Numbered from the stretch's first letter, positions 17,217 to 26,227 are shown. The stretch: 64,000 nucleotides of DNA from CANDOC01 sp965261725 (GCA_965261725.1 CBDHDU010000031.1:62001-126000); one strand, 5' to 3'. Notes: generated by a model from the sequence alone, not told the origin. A program made the numbers and translations.

Positions 17217-17458
17217 TTTGATTGCTCCCTAATAAATTTATCTATGTTGTTAACTTCCTTTTCAATCTGTGCCTTATTTTGTTTAAGCAGGTTTTTAATG
17301 GTATCCCATACGGTTGCTGGTATTGGCCTATCACCTGTTAACCACTGGCGGATTCTGCGAGCCTCTTTAAATCCTAATTGCCTTGCTAGGTCGCTTTGCC
17401 ATTGGGTTCCGTATAGTGCGTTGCCCGCTTGTTTTAATAGTTCAATATCCTTACTCAT
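17213..17458 (-). CDS. Small helix-turn-helix-like protein
   Basis: 81 residues. Residues ~18-45 (WQSDLARQLGFKEARRIRQW) fit a helix-turn-helix of the kind seen in small phage-like regulators, followed by LTGDRPIPATVW and a charged C-terminal helix. A GGGAGC ribosome-binding site precedes the ATG. It is the upstream partner of the 67-residue gene. Before the IS630 and IS66 insertions it would have lain directly downstream of a 44-codon gene and the 92-residue gene, all on the minus strand, forming one small operon. It may regulate that operon, but this is conjecture. Confidence 0.6.
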   Translation of the reverse strand: MSKDIELLKQAGNALYGTQWQSDLARQLGFKEARRIRQWLTGDRPIPATVWDTIKNLLKQNKAQIEKEVNNIDKFIREQSK

Positions 17459-17497
17459 TAATTAATGCTCCCTGTTATTTAAAAGGTTGAATAATAA

Positions 17498-18428
17498 ATG
17501 CCCATTATCCATACGCTAAAGTGCGCCATGCGCAACGGGTCTTTGCCTTGCGTAAGAGAGCGTGCTCATGCGGTATTGCTCAGCTTGAAGGGGTACTCTC
17601 TGTCCCAGATAGCGGATGTTTTTGATGTTCAGTATCAGACAGTCTCTCGGTGGATTGATGACTGGGAGTTCTTAGGTATACGAGGGCTATACAAAGCCCA
17701 TGGCGGCGGTCCGCAGCCGATCTACAATGCTCAGGAAACGCAACGCCTCGCTGAACTGATTTCAGAGGAGCCTCGCCGCATATCTTATGCGCAGGCAAAA
17801 CTTGAAGAAGAAACTGGCAAATCGGCTTCATTAAAAACTCTGAAGAGGATGGCAAAAAAAAATCGGGCTGGTTTACAAGCGGGTACGAAAGTCCTGTCGG
17901 CATAAGCGAGATCAAGAATCTTTTGAGCGCCGTCATCACGCGCTGAAAAATGCTCAGGAAGCTGAGCGCAAAGGCCTTATAAATCTGTTCTATTTTGATG
18001 AGTCGGGCTTCTCCCAACAACCGTGCATTCCATATGCCTGGCAACAGAAGGGAGAGCAGTTGAGAGTTTCCTCGGTCAATAGTCAGCGCATAAATGTTCT
18101 GGGTTTCATGAATCGTGATAACGATTTGTTTTACTATCCTGTCTGCGGAGCAGTGACTGGTGATGAAGTCATCCGTGTATTTGAAGATTTTGCTGAACAG
18201 ATGCAAGACCCGAAATACAGCACTGGCGACCGGTACACTTTGGTGGTAGTCGATAATGCCAGCATTCATACCTGCAAAAAGTTCCGAGAGAAACTGGATG
18301 ATTGGATGATCGAAAAGAAGCTGATTGTTTGCTATCTGCCCACCTATTCACCGGAATTAAATCTGATTGAGATTTTATGGGACAAGGTAAAGTATGAGTG
18401 GCTTAACCTCTTGAAGAATGAATGCTGA
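17498..18428 (+). pseudogene. IS630-family transposase, multiply frameshifted
   Basis: DDE transposase of the IS630/Tc1 group in pieces. The first frame has the helix-turn-helix half (AHAVLLSLKGYSLSQIADVF, YQTVSRWIDDWE). After a run of nine A (17853-17861) the continuation KKIGLVYKRVRKSCRHKRD lies in another frame. That frame carries the catalytic motifs FDESGF, VVVDNASIH and SPELNLIEILW. A third change (apparent GAAT duplication near 18415-18422) stops it early at LLKNEC, while NAEFQKELKR continues in a shifted frame. The A run alone could be programmed slippage, but the further shifts argue for decay. Inverted ends were not found. Confidence 0.75.
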
Positions 18429-18604
18429 ATTCCAAAAAGAACTAAAACGTTTTTGATATGTTTGGTCAGGAATATATGAATTTGTCTGAGTACTTACCGT
18501 TTTGTTTCTTCCGGGGTTATATCAATGTTATAGCCCCAATAATCAGTTAACAATGCCATTTCATCTAGCAGAATCATTATCTTTTTCTGATTATCAAAAA
18601 AATC

Positions 18605-20214
18605 GTAACTATTCAGCACCCTCACAATAAGCTGGTATTTTCGTGATTTTGTGTCATTTTCAAATACAGTTCTTCTCTGACCAACGCTTGTTATGAGTCA
18701 ACTTGATCCCGAGTTTCAGATTATCGTCACCCTCCTTGCTATCGTAAATGATCAGCAAGAGCAGATCGGTGGCCTGGGCGATCAGGTAGCGAAACTGGAA
18801 ACAGAAAATAAGGAACTCGCGGACAGACTCAACATCAACAGCCGGAACAGCAGTAAGCCTCCCTCTACAGACGGTTATGCAAAGCCTGCTGCCAAACAGA
18901 AAGACTCATCTGCCACGGTGGAGGGTGAGCCACAAGACGACAAACCTAACCCAAAAAGCTTACGACAGAGGTCTGGTCGAAAGCCCGGCGGTCAGAAAGG
19001 TCACAAAGGTTCAACGCTTCAGCAAGTCGCTGACACTGACCGCACCCAATATCACCCGGTTATAGACTGTGAGAAGTGCCATCAGTCCCTGCACTCTGCA
19101 AACATTGCCAAGTTGGTTGAAAGGCAAGTATTTGAACCGGGTCGTTTTGGTCACTTTGAAGTGACAGCCCATGTGGCCGAAATCAAAGAGTGCCGCTGCG
19201 GTCACATGACACAAGCCCGTTTCCCTGAAGGAGTTGATGCTCACGTGCAGTATGGACCGGTGACTCAGGCGCTGGCCGTGTATCTTTGTCAGTATCAACT
19301 TATACCTTGCAAGCGTGCCTCCCAGTTCTTCATGGATATTTTCGGATTGGAAGTCAGTCCGGGTTCCATCTGCACCTTCCAGAGCAATGCTTATGACCGG
19401 TTAGCCAGCACTGAGCAGGCAATTAGTGACGCCCTTAAGGTTGAACCCATTGCAGGCGCTGATGAAACAGGCATGAGAGTAGCCGGAGCGCTGTGGTGGA
19501 TGCATGTCCTGCGTACTGACAAGTGGACGTACTATCATCTGGACTTGAGTAAAGGACATTCCGCCATAGAGACGATGGGTATTTTGCTGACCTTTGCCGG
19601 GATACTGGTTCATGACCACTACAAGGTTTACTTCCGCTATGCTGCGGCTCATGTACTCTGCAATGCCCACCACCTGAGGGAGTTACAGGGTGTCGTTGAT
19701 CGCGACTGCAACTATCTTGCGGCTCGTCTTCAGCGGCTGCTGAGACTGGCCTGTCACCTCAGCAATGGTTTTAGAAAGCTGGGAATGAAGGCGATGCCGG
19801 AATCCATCCGCCAGCGTATCTCTTCACTGTTCGAGCGAACAGCAAAAAGGGCGCAAGCGGAAGAAGCCGACTATATGGAACGAGTACGGCAACGGTTGGG
19901 GCGTGACAAAGTCAAGAATACGAAAGCGTTCAACTTGTTTAAGCGGTTGGTGGAGTACAAGGACGAAACTTTGAGGTTCATGACCGACCTCAACATCCCC
20001 TTCGACAATAATGGCAGCGAGCAAGACATCAGAAATGGCAAGGTGAAGCAAAAAATATCGGGCTGCATCAGAAGCGAGGAAGGGGCGAAATGGTATTGCC
20101 GAATACGAAGTTATGTTTCATCTGCGAGAAAGCAGGGGCAGAATGTTTTTGAAGCCCTGCTTATAGCCATGAAGAATTACTGCGGTCACTCTTTGCTGGG
20201 TGCTGAATAGTTAC
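18605..20214 (+). mobile_element. Intact IS66-family element with 8-bp target duplication
   Basis: Perfect 16-bp inverted repeats, GTAACTATTCAGCACC (18605-18620) and its complement (20199-20214), enclose one complete transposase gene. The 8-bp direct duplication AAAAAATC flanks it exactly (18597-18604 and 20215-20222). All hallmarks of IS66 are present, so it is probably a recent and potentially active insertion. Confidence 0.95.
18693..20210 (+). CDS. IS66-family transposase (intact)
   Basis: 505 residues, complete. An N-terminal coiled coil (EQIGGLGDQVAKLETENKEL) leads into the hallmark NSRNSSKPPSTDG and RKPGGQKGHKG. A zinc-binding region follows (CEKCHQSLH ... CRCGH), then the DDE catalytic region with ADETGMRV and the closing NNGSEQDIRNGKVKQKISGC. 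This is the single-gene IS66 type with no separate tnpA/tnpB. The TAG stop falls inside the right inverted repeat. Start is the ATG at 18693, 88 bp inside the element. It is clearly different in sequence from the other IS66 at 8.6 kb. Confidence 0.95.
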   Translation: MSQLDPEFQIIVTLLAIVNDQQEQIGGLGDQVAKLETENKELADRLNINSRNSSKPPSTDGYAKPAAKQKDSSATVEGEPQDDKPNPKSLRQRSGRKPGGQKGHKGSTLQQVADTDRTQYHPVIDCEKCHQSLHSANIAKLVERQVFEPGRFGHFEVTAHVAEIKECRCGHMTQARFPEGVDAHVQYGPVTQALAVYLCQYQLIPCKRASQFFMDIFGLEVSPGSICTFQSNAYDRLASTEQAISDALKVEPIAGADETGMRVAGALWWMHVLRTDKWTYYHLDLSKGHSAIETMGILLTFAGILVHDHYKVYFRYAAAHVLCNAHHLRELQGVVDRDCNYLAARLQRLLRLACHLSNGFRKLGMKAMPESIRQRISSLFERTAKRAQAEEADYMERVRQRLGRDKVKNTKAFNLFKRLVEYKDETLRFMTDLNIPFDNNGSEQDIRNGKVKQKISGCIRSEEGAKWYCRIRSYVSSARKQGQNVFEALLIAMKNYCGHSLLGAE

Positions 20215-20305
20215 AAAAAATCATCTACGTGTTTTTGTCTGTCCATTTTGATACTCCTTATTATTCAGCTTTTAATATAGGGTGCCTTGGATGGCACCTC
20301 TATTT

Positions 20306-20584
20306 TTATTCGTTAGCTGCCTGCATTGCATACAGTTCAACCGCTGTGCTCAGGTAGTGGACAGCCATTCCAGACCAGTTATCCAGATTGGCAGGGGCTG
20401 GGATTTCGCCTAATTGGTTGTCGATATATTCCAGCACGTCGTCTCCGTGCTCGCTCATGGTTTTAAGTGCCTGATGGTCGGTCACTGCTGGCATGTAGGC
20501 TCCACTGGCGCAGCCACCTTGGTTGATAGCTTGGATGTCGTCTTGGTCTAGTTCTTCTGTGATCCATTGTGGTTGTGTGTTCAT
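20306..20584 (-). CDS. Small conserved-looking hypothetical protein
   Basis: 92 residues, acidic and soluble, no signal peptide. Not assigned to a function. Recognisable stretches are INQGGCASGAYMPAV and DNWSGMAVHYLSTAVELYAM. The start has a GAGGG ribosome-binding site, and upstream is a good sigma-70 promoter overlapped by a palindrome (20613-20648), so the gene is probably regulated by a repressor. It would have headed a small operon continuing into the 44-codon gene now split by IS66. It reads away from typA. Likely a phage- or plasmid-derived accessory gene. Confidence 0.65.
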   Translation of the reverse strand: MNTQPQWITEELDQDDIQAINQGGCASGAYMPAVTDHQALKTMSEHGDDVLEYIDNQLGEIPAPANLDNWSGMAVHYLSTAVELYAMQAANE

Positions 20585-20612
20585 GTTTAATCCCTCATGT
20601 TTTTGTCTTCCT

Positions 20613-20648
20613 TGTACCTAATTATAGGTACATATGGGGAATTGTAAA
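20613..20648 (-). promoter_or_regulatory. Promoter with palindromic operator for the 92-residue gene
   Basis: On the minus strand TTTACA (20643-20648) and TATAAT (20621-20626) are spaced by 16 bp. The -10 box lies inside the perfect 18-bp palindrome GTACCTATAATTAGGTAC (20614-20631), as expected for a repressor operator. The position 37-42 bp before the start codon fits. Confidence 0.6.
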
Positions 20649-20740
20649 GGGATTAATTTGTAGGGCTTATTCAATAGCTATAGTAATATGCAGCACCTTT
20701 TTAACTTCGACGGTATTTGTACACTTTTCAACACTGTAAT

Positions 20741-20764
20741 TTTGTGTACAAGTTTGTGTACAAA
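20741..20764 (+). promoter_or_regulatory. Direct repeat TTTGTGTACAA upstream of typA
   Basis: Two adjacent 12-bp copies, TTTGTGTACAAG and TTTGTGTACAAA, end about 16 bp before the typA ATG. A related TTTGTACAC lies at 20716-20724. Each contains a near-palindromic TTGTGTACAA. Possible regulator site or translational control element; the factor is unknown. Confidence 0.4.
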
Positions 20765-20779
20765 TATGGAATAACCTAA

Positions 20780-22624
20780 ATGCCTATATCTGAAAATACC
20801 ATAAAAAACAATAAGTTAAGAAATATTGCTATCATCGCTCACGTTGACCACGGTAAAACCACCCTGGTTGATAAATTGCTGCAGCAGTCCGGAACACTGG
20901 GTCGCAAGGATCAGGGCGCTGAGCGCGTCATGGATTCTAACGATCAGGAACGGGAGCGTGGTATTACCATTCTGGCGAAGAACACCGCCATCGAATGGAA
21001 TGACTACCATATCAACATCGTAGACACGCCGGGACACGCCGATTTCGGTGGTGAGGTTGAGCGCGTACTGTCCATGGTGGACTCTGTGCTGCTGCTGGTT
21101 GATGCCGTTGACGGTCCGATGCCTCAGACTCGCTTTGTAACTCAGAAAGCGTTTGAACAGGGACTGCGTCCAATCGTTGTTGTTAACAAGATTGACCGTC
21201 CGGGTGCGCGTCCTGACTGGGTTATCGATCAGGTATTCGACCTGTTTGACAGCCTCGGTGCGACTGAAGAACAGCTGGATTTCCCGATTATGTACGCGTC
21301 CGCACTGGAAGGTGTTGCTGGTGAAGATCCGGGCAGCATGGCTCAGGATATGACCCCGCTGTTTGAAATGGTGACTGAGCAGGTACCTGCGCCACAAGTC
21401 AGCATTGATGGCCCGCTGCAGATGCAGATCAGTGCGCTGGATTACAGCAGTTATGTGGGCGTTATCGGTGTAGGTCGTCTGACCCGCGGTATCCTCAAAC
21501 CGGGCACCAACGTCAAGGTTGTTGACCGTGAAGGTGCTATTCGTACCGGTCGTGTCCAAAAGGTTATGGGGCATCTGGGTCTTGAGCGGGTTGAAGTCGA
21601 GCAAGCCAAAGCGGGCGATATTATCTGTATCACCGGTATTGATGGCCTGAACATCTCTGACACGCTGTGTGATCCGGATACGCCGGAAGCGCTGCCAGCG
21701 CTGTCTGTTGATGAGCCGACCGTTAGCATGACCTTCCAGGTTAACGATTCTCCGTTCTGTGGTCAGGACGGCAAGTTCGTTACTTCCCGCAATATTCGTG
21801 ACCGTCTGGACAAAGAACTACTGTACAACGTAGCGCTGCGCGTTGAGCAGGGCGCTGATGCAGACAAGTTCGTGGTATCCGGTCGTGGTGAACTGCACCT
21901 GTCTGTACTGATTGAAAACATGCGTCGTGAAGGCTTTGAGCTGGCTGTTTCCCGTCCGCAGGTTGTTGTCAGAACAGTTGACGGTGTTAAGCAGGAGCCT
22001 TACGAGCAGGTTGTTATCGATCTGGAAGAACAGCATCAGGGTGGCCTGATGGAAGAGATGGGTAACCGTCGTGCCGAACTGACCAACATGGTGCCGGACG
22101 GTAAAGGTCGTGTGCGGATGGACTTCGTGATGCCTGCCCGTGGCCTGATCGGTTTCCGTTCCCAGTTCCTGACCATGACCTCCGGTAGCGGTATTCTGAC
22201 TCACATCTTTGATCATTACGGCCCTGTCAGTCAGGCGGAAGTTGTGCATCGTCAGAACGGTGTAATGATCTCTAACGTGAAAGGCAAGGTGCTGGGCTAC
22301 TCCCTGTTTACCCTGCAGGATCGTGGCCGTCTGTTCGTTGAGCCGGGTGTTGATGTCTATGAAGGTCAGGTTATTGGCCTGCATAGCCGTGACAACGACC
22401 TGACTGTTAACCCGACCAAGGGTAAGCAGCTGACCAACGTGCGTGCATCCGGTACCGATGAGAACATCGTCCTGACCCCGCCGGTACGTCACACGCTGGA
22501 ACAGGCGCTGGAATTTATTGATGATGATGAGCTGGTGGAAATTACGCCAAACTTCATCCGTCTGCGCAAGAAGCAACTGACCGAAAGCGATCGTCGTAAA
22601 GCGGCTCGCGCTAAAAATCAGTAA
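20780..22624 (+). CDS. typA: Ribosome-binding GTPase TypA/BipA
   Basis: 614 residues, full length. Translational GTPase related to EF-G and LepA that associates with ribosomes and aids growth under stress and 50S assembly. G1 is AHVDHGKTTL (20-29), G3 is DTPGHADFGG and G4 is NKID. EF-G-like domains II, III and V follow, then the TypA-specific C-terminal domain (NVRASGTDENI, RHTLEQALEFIDDDELVEITP). Monocistronic: preceded by direct repeats and followed by a strong terminator. Codon use is typical of a well-expressed core gene. Confidence 0.98.
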   Translation: MPISENTIKNNKLRNIAIIAHVDHGKTTLVDKLLQQSGTLGRKDQGAERVMDSNDQERERGITILAKNTAIEWNDYHINIVDTPGHADFGGEVERVLSMVDSVLLLVDAVDGPMPQTRFVTQKAFEQGLRPIVVVNKIDRPGARPDWVIDQVFDLFDSLGATEEQLDFPIMYASALEGVAGEDPGSMAQDMTPLFEMVTEQVPAPQVSIDGPLQMQISALDYSSYVGVIGVGRLTRGILKPGTNVKVVDREGAIRTGRVQKVMGHLGLERVEVEQAKAGDIICITGIDGLNISDTLCDPDTPEALPALSVDEPTVSMTFQVNDSPFCGQDGKFVTSRNIRDRLDKELLYNVALRVEQGADADKFVVSGRGELHLSVLIENMRREGFELAVSRPQVVVRTVDGVKQEPYEQVVIDLEEQHQGGLMEEMGNRRAELTNMVPDGKGRVRMDFVMPARGLIGFRSQFLTMTSGSGILTHIFDHYGPVSQAEVVHRQNGVMISNVKGKVLGYSLFTLQDRGRLFVEPGVDVYEGQVIGLHSRDNDLTVNPTKGKQLTNVRASGTDENIVLTPPVRHTLEQALEFIDDDELVEITPNFIRLRKKQLTESDRRKAARAKNQ

Positions 22625-22634
22625 GCTTTTCCAT

Positions 22635-22664
22635 AAAGAAGGGTAGAATTTTCTACCCTTCTTT
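22635..22664 (+). terminator. Intrinsic terminator after typA
   Basis: A perfect 14-bp stem (AAAGAAGGGTAGAA and complement) around a two-base centre, ending in CTTT. The A-rich 5' side also gives a T-tailed hairpin on the minus strand, so it may serve the convergent lipoprotein gene too. Confidence 0.85.
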
Positions 22665-22681
22665 CGCGCAGTGAATATGCA

Positions 22682-23050
22682 TCATTTGTTTGATCCAGCA
22701 GCACAGCGCTTAGCGTTAGCTACTCTTTGAATGGCTTCGTATCGACCTTTTAGTTGTGCCAAGTGCGTTGTGTTCTCATCGTTGCCATCTATGAGAAACA
22801 ATGTAGGGAAAAAAAGCAATGCTCCAACCCACCCCCATGCATGATCGTTGTCTCTTTTTTCTCGCTGTCTCCCGGTTGCGCTGAGTACTTGATCTTCAAT
22901 GCGAGTGCGCTCCAAAGCTAATTCTTTACAAGAAAAGCTAGAATAGGCTTCATCAGGGTAATAAATAGCGGCTATTTCTTCTGGTTTTGAAGCACAGGAA
23001 GATATAAAAAGAACCATTGCTAGAAGAAGTACTTTTCTTGTTCCAGTCAT
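22682..23050 (-). CDS. Small lipoprotein
   Basis: 122 residues from the ATG at 23050, chosen over an in-frame ATG 54 bp upstream because it has an AAGGAC ribosome-binding site and begins a proper signal peptide: MTGTRKVLLLAMVLFISSCA with lipobox ISSC, so Cys19 would be lipidated. A hydrophobic stretch (WVGALLFFPTLFLI) in the middle may be membrane-associated. The C-terminus is helical and basic. Function unknown. Monocistronic between typA (convergent) and dgt (same strand, upstream). Confidence 0.75.
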   Translation of the reverse strand: MTGTRKVLLLAMVLFISSCASKPEEIAAIYYPDEAYSSFSCKELALERTRIEDQVLSATGRQREKRDNDHAWGWVGALLFFPTLFLIDGNDENTTHLAQLKGRYEAIQRVANAKRCAAGSNK

Positions 23051-23143
23051 TTGAATGTCCTTATTCAAATTAATTACATCTATTGATAAGTGCATATGTC
23101 GCAAGACAATGCAATGAAATATTTGCGCTTATATGAAGGTTTT

Positions 23144-24607
23144 TTATACTCCCGAAAGCCCTTGATATTCGGCAATTACAAAGTGGTCAGTCATCCCGCT
23201 GATATAATCAATCAGCAGGCGTGTCCGGTAATACCACTCCAAGTCTGCTTGTTCCTGCTCATTATACGAATCATCAATTTGTCGAACGGACAGCAGGTAA
23301 GCTGAACGATACTTTCCGGGAAGCCTGTGCCAGAGTCGTTGTTCGAGAAAATCTTTATTGCTGTCGTGCTGAATAATCTGTTCCAGCTGCCCGTAAGAGA
23401 GAGCGAGTAACGGTTTGTAGATATTCAGCAGCCCCATCAAAGCAGAGTAGCCGCGTATCTCGGGTGTTTCTTTTTCCGGGCTGTTGAAAACAAAGCGGAT
23501 GGCGACATTTTTCAGAGTTTCCAGAGCCAGATGCTGATCGGAGTTGCCGTCGATTAATGGTTCATCCAACGTCCCATCGAATATTGCCTGATGATTGTCG
23601 AGGTAACGCTTTGCAGCGTAATCGACCAGATCTCTTACCAGCCGGGTGCGCAGGCGCATAATAAATTCCTGAGCCTGTCGGCTGGTGGCATGGTACTGAC
23701 CAATCTTCTGGGTAGCATCATCCATCAGGTTAATCAGGTAGTGGCTTTTGTTTTCGCTGAGCTCTGACCAGACATACCGCAGGTGCTGTTGCAGCTCCTG
23801 ATAGGAAAGAATGCCTTTATCGACAGCATCTTCCAGATCAGCAATGCAGTAAGCAATATCATCCGCTGCTTCCATGATATACACCAGCGGGAAACGACAG
23901 CCACTATTTATATCCAGTTGTTGCTGCAGGGTTTTGACCAGCTTTTCTTCGGTGAAATAAAAGCCGGATTTTTTCTTGCGATAGGTGAAAGGATCCCCGT
24001 TGCCCGGCTTAAGTTCATAAGGCGGGCGAGTATATTTCATTGATGCTGCCAGCTGAGAGTAGGTGAGGTTTAAATCCTGCAGAGACTGGATAATGCGTAG
24101 CCCCTGAGCATTACCTTCAAATTCACAAAGGTCAGGTAGCAGTACCTCGTCGAAGAGAGGCGATGGCAGCATATTCTGCACCGCTTGTGCGTGAACCTGT
24201 CTGGTATTTTGATCCAGCCAGCGACTGATTGTTGATTCCCCAAAATGACCAAATGGTGGATTACCAACATCGTGAAGCAGGCAGGCCATTTCTACCAGAT
24301 TGATAAAGGCAGTTTCGATGCCGGACAATCCGAGTTTCTTTAGCTGTTTCTTTTCATCCAGACACTGCAGAATGGTGCGGGCGATATAGCGGCCAGTCTG
24401 CTGAACTTCCAGTGAATGTGTCAGGCGGCTGCGTACGGCAGCATTGGTTTCCAGCGGATATACCTGGGTCTTCTGTTGCAGGCGGCGGACGCCTGCAGAC
24501 TGAATAATTCTGCCACGGTTGCTTTCCGTTTCTTCAACAACATCACGAATGTCGTCGATGCTGCTGAGCCGGGGACGGGTGGCAGTAATCTTTTTTCGAT
24601 AGTCCAT
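23144..24607 (-). CDS. dgt: Deoxyguanosinetriphosphate triphosphohydrolase
   Basis: 487 residues. Hydrolyses dGTP to deoxyguanosine and tripolyphosphate. HD-domain ligands are visible: RLTHS (H64), the tandem LLHDVGNPPFGHFGE (H112, D113) and a later EAADDIAYCIADLED carrying the last metal-binding Asp. The length and the extra C-terminal helical region match the E. coli-type (type 1) dGTPase rather than the shorter form. Downstream of it on the same strand is the small lipoprotein; upstream and divergent is the iminopeptidase. Confidence 0.93.
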   Translation of the reverse strand: MDYRKKITATRPRLSSIDDIRDVVEETESNRGRIIQSAGVRRLQQKTQVYPLETNAAVRSRLTHSLEVQQTGRYIARTILQCLDEKKQLKKLGLSGIETAFINLVEMACLLHDVGNPPFGHFGESTISRWLDQNTRQVHAQAVQNMLPSPLFDEVLLPDLCEFEGNAQGLRIIQSLQDLNLTYSQLAASMKYTRPPYELKPGNGDPFTYRKKKSGFYFTEEKLVKTLQQQLDINSGCRFPLVYIMEAADDIAYCIADLEDAVDKGILSYQELQQHLRYVWSELSENKSHYLINLMDDATQKIGQYHATSRQAQEFIMRLRTRLVRDLVDYAAKRYLDNHQAIFDGTLDEPLIDGNSDQHLALETLKNVAIRFVFNSPEKETPEIRGYSALMGLLNIYKPLLALSYGQLEQIIQHDSNKDFLEQRLWHRLPGKYRSAYLLSVRQIDDSYNEQEQADLEWYYRTRLLIDYISGMTDHFVIAEYQGLSGV

Positions 24608-24757
24608 TGTTATGGCCTGTTATGTCTGCCGGACAGAAGGGTATATTATCAGACTACATCACCCTGAAGGCCGCTGCAGCCGCCGGTTGATAATTCTGCT
24701 TGCATCCCCTGCCGGTTCTTTCATACCCTGTGAGATAATTAACGACGGGGATCCGCC

Positions 24758-25717
24758 ATGCATGTACTTTATCCGTCCCTAAAACCCAATACTGTACACC
24801 GTGTTCAGGTTGATGATCTGCATGATCTCTACGTGGAAGAGAGTGGGTCGCCGGACGGCATTCCTGTGCTGTTTCTTCATGGTGGACCCGGGGTTGGAAC
24901 GGATGAAAACAGCCGTCGCTTTTTTGACCCTGAGCGTTACCGCATTATCTGCTTTGATCAGCGGGGAAGCGGTCAGTCGAAACCACACTGCTCCCTTGAA
25001 AATAATACAACTGAACACCTGATTGCAGATATCGAAGCTATTCGCACCCGTCTGGAAATCGAACGCTGGGTATTATTTGGCGGCTCTTGGGGGAGTACGC
25101 TGGCACTGGCTTATGCGCAGGTTCATCCTAAGCATGTAAAAGGAATGATCCTTCGCGGTATTTTCCTCGGGCGGGAAAAGGATATTGAGTGGTATTTCAA
25201 TTCAGGTATCAAAGCTGTTTACCCCGAACACTGGGAAGAATTTGTTTCCATTTTGCCTGAAGATGAACGTGATGATGTGATTGCCGCTTATCATCAGCGT
25301 CTGACCGGTAATGATGAAGTTGCCCGAATGAATGCCGCCAAACACTGGGCGTTATTCGAAGGGCGCTGTGCGACCCTGCGTCCGAGTCATGATGTTGAAG
25401 AAGATCTTGGGGGGCATGTTCATTTGGCTTTGTCGCTGGCTACAATTGAATGCCACTATTTTGCCAATAGCTTTTTCCTTGAGGAAAATCAGCTGCTGAA
25501 AGGAATGGGTGCGATAAAAGATATTCCAGGTATCATCGTGCATGGTCGCTACGATATGTTGTGTCCTTTTGAAAATGCATGGAGCCTCTATCAGCAGTGG
25601 CCTGAGTCTGACCTGCGGGTTGTGCGTGATGCAGGGCATTCAGCGACAGAGGCTGGCATCATTGATGCGCTGATTAAGGCAACCGATGAAATGGCGCATA
25701 ACCTGCGTCGGGCTTAA
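24758..25717 (+). CDS. pip: Prolyl iminopeptidase
   Basis: 319 residues. Alpha/beta-hydrolase that removes N-terminal proline from peptides. The oxyanion motif HGGPG is at 41-45, the nucleophile elbow GGSWGS at 108-113 (Ser110) and the catalytic His in DAGHS (H294), with Asp in HGRYDMLCP. The helical cap containing the WALFEGRC stretch is typical of the family. No signal peptide, so cytosolic. It is followed 28 bp later by dtd on the same strand and probably cotranscribed. Confidence 0.93.
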   Translation: MHVLYPSLKPNTVHRVQVDDLHDLYVEESGSPDGIPVLFLHGGPGVGTDENSRRFFDPERYRIICFDQRGSGQSKPHCSLENNTTEHLIADIEAIRTRLEIERWVLFGGSWGSTLALAYAQVHPKHVKGMILRGIFLGREKDIEWYFNSGIKAVYPEHWEEFVSILPEDERDDVIAAYHQRLTGNDEVARMNAAKHWALFEGRCATLRPSHDVEEDLGGHVHLALSLATIECHYFANSFFLEENQLLKGMGAIKDIPGIIVHGRYDMLCPFENAWSLYQQWPESDLRVVRDAGHSATEAGIIDALIKATDEMAHNLRRA

Positions 25718-25745
25718 CTGTTAATAGAAAAGTGTTGTTGAAAAC

Positions 25746-26183
25746 GTGAAAGGCTTGATTCAGCGTGTCCGTCACGCATCTGTGGAAGTTGATGGGGAAA
25801 TCATTGGGCAGATTGAGGCTGGCATTCTGCTGTTGCTTGGTGTCGAGCGTGATGACGATGAACAGAAGGCACAAAAACTGCTCGATAAAGTTCTGAAATA
25901 CCGCATTTTTGCTGATGATGCGGGCAAGATGAATCTTGGTCTGGCGGATGCCGGTGGAGAGCTGTTGATTGTTTCCCAGTTTACGCTGGTGGCCGATACC
26001 CGCAAAGGATTGAGGCCGGGCTTTAGTCGTGGTGCCACGCCAGAGCATGGCGAGAAAATGTATAACTATTTTGTGACTGAAGCTGAAAAGCGTTGTGGCA
26101 AGATTGCCACCGGGCGGTTCGGAGCTGATATGAAAGTCAGCTTGCTGAATGATGGCCCGGTGACGTTTATGTTGGAAGTGTAA
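25746..26183 (+). CDS. dtd: D-aminoacyl-tRNA deacylase
   Basis: 145 residues, exactly the family length. Removes D-amino acids mischarged onto tRNA. The SQFTL motif at 77-81 and the Gly-cis-Pro of NDGPVTFML (137-138), which together form the chiral-proofreading site, are both present. The start is a GTG (VKGLIQRVRHASVEV); no better ATG exists. Lies close behind pip. Downstream is the convergent forkhead-domain gene, so this marks the end of the core segment. Confidence 0.96.
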   Translation: MKGLIQRVRHASVEVDGEIIGQIEAGILLLLGVERDDDEQKAQKLLDKVLKYRIFADDAGKMNLGLADAGGELLIVSQFTLVADTRKGLRPGFSRGATPEHGEKMYNYFVTEAEKRCGKIATGRFGADMKVSLLNDGPVTFMLEV

Positions 26184-26227
26184 GCGCTAACCTTTCAATT
26201 TTGTGAGTTCAGTTTGCGAAGATGCTA

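Larger units (their letters stand above)
18494..20246 (-). pseudogene. 44-codon gene interrupted by IS66
   Basis: Removing the IS66 and one copy of its target duplication restores an open frame: ATG at 20244-20246, MDRQKHVDDFFDNQ ... ending PEETKR with TAA at 18494-18496. The start has a strong AAGGAG ribosome-binding site seven bases upstream, so this was a translated small gene. It lies 60 bp after the 92-residue gene on the same strand. The product is small, acidic and helical; function unknown. The exact in-frame reconstruction supports a recent insertion. Confidence 0.7.

Noticed and set aside
17580..18269. 229-codon minus-strand open frame over the IS630 remnant
   Set aside because: Opposite strand of recognisable transposase motifs; no features of its own.
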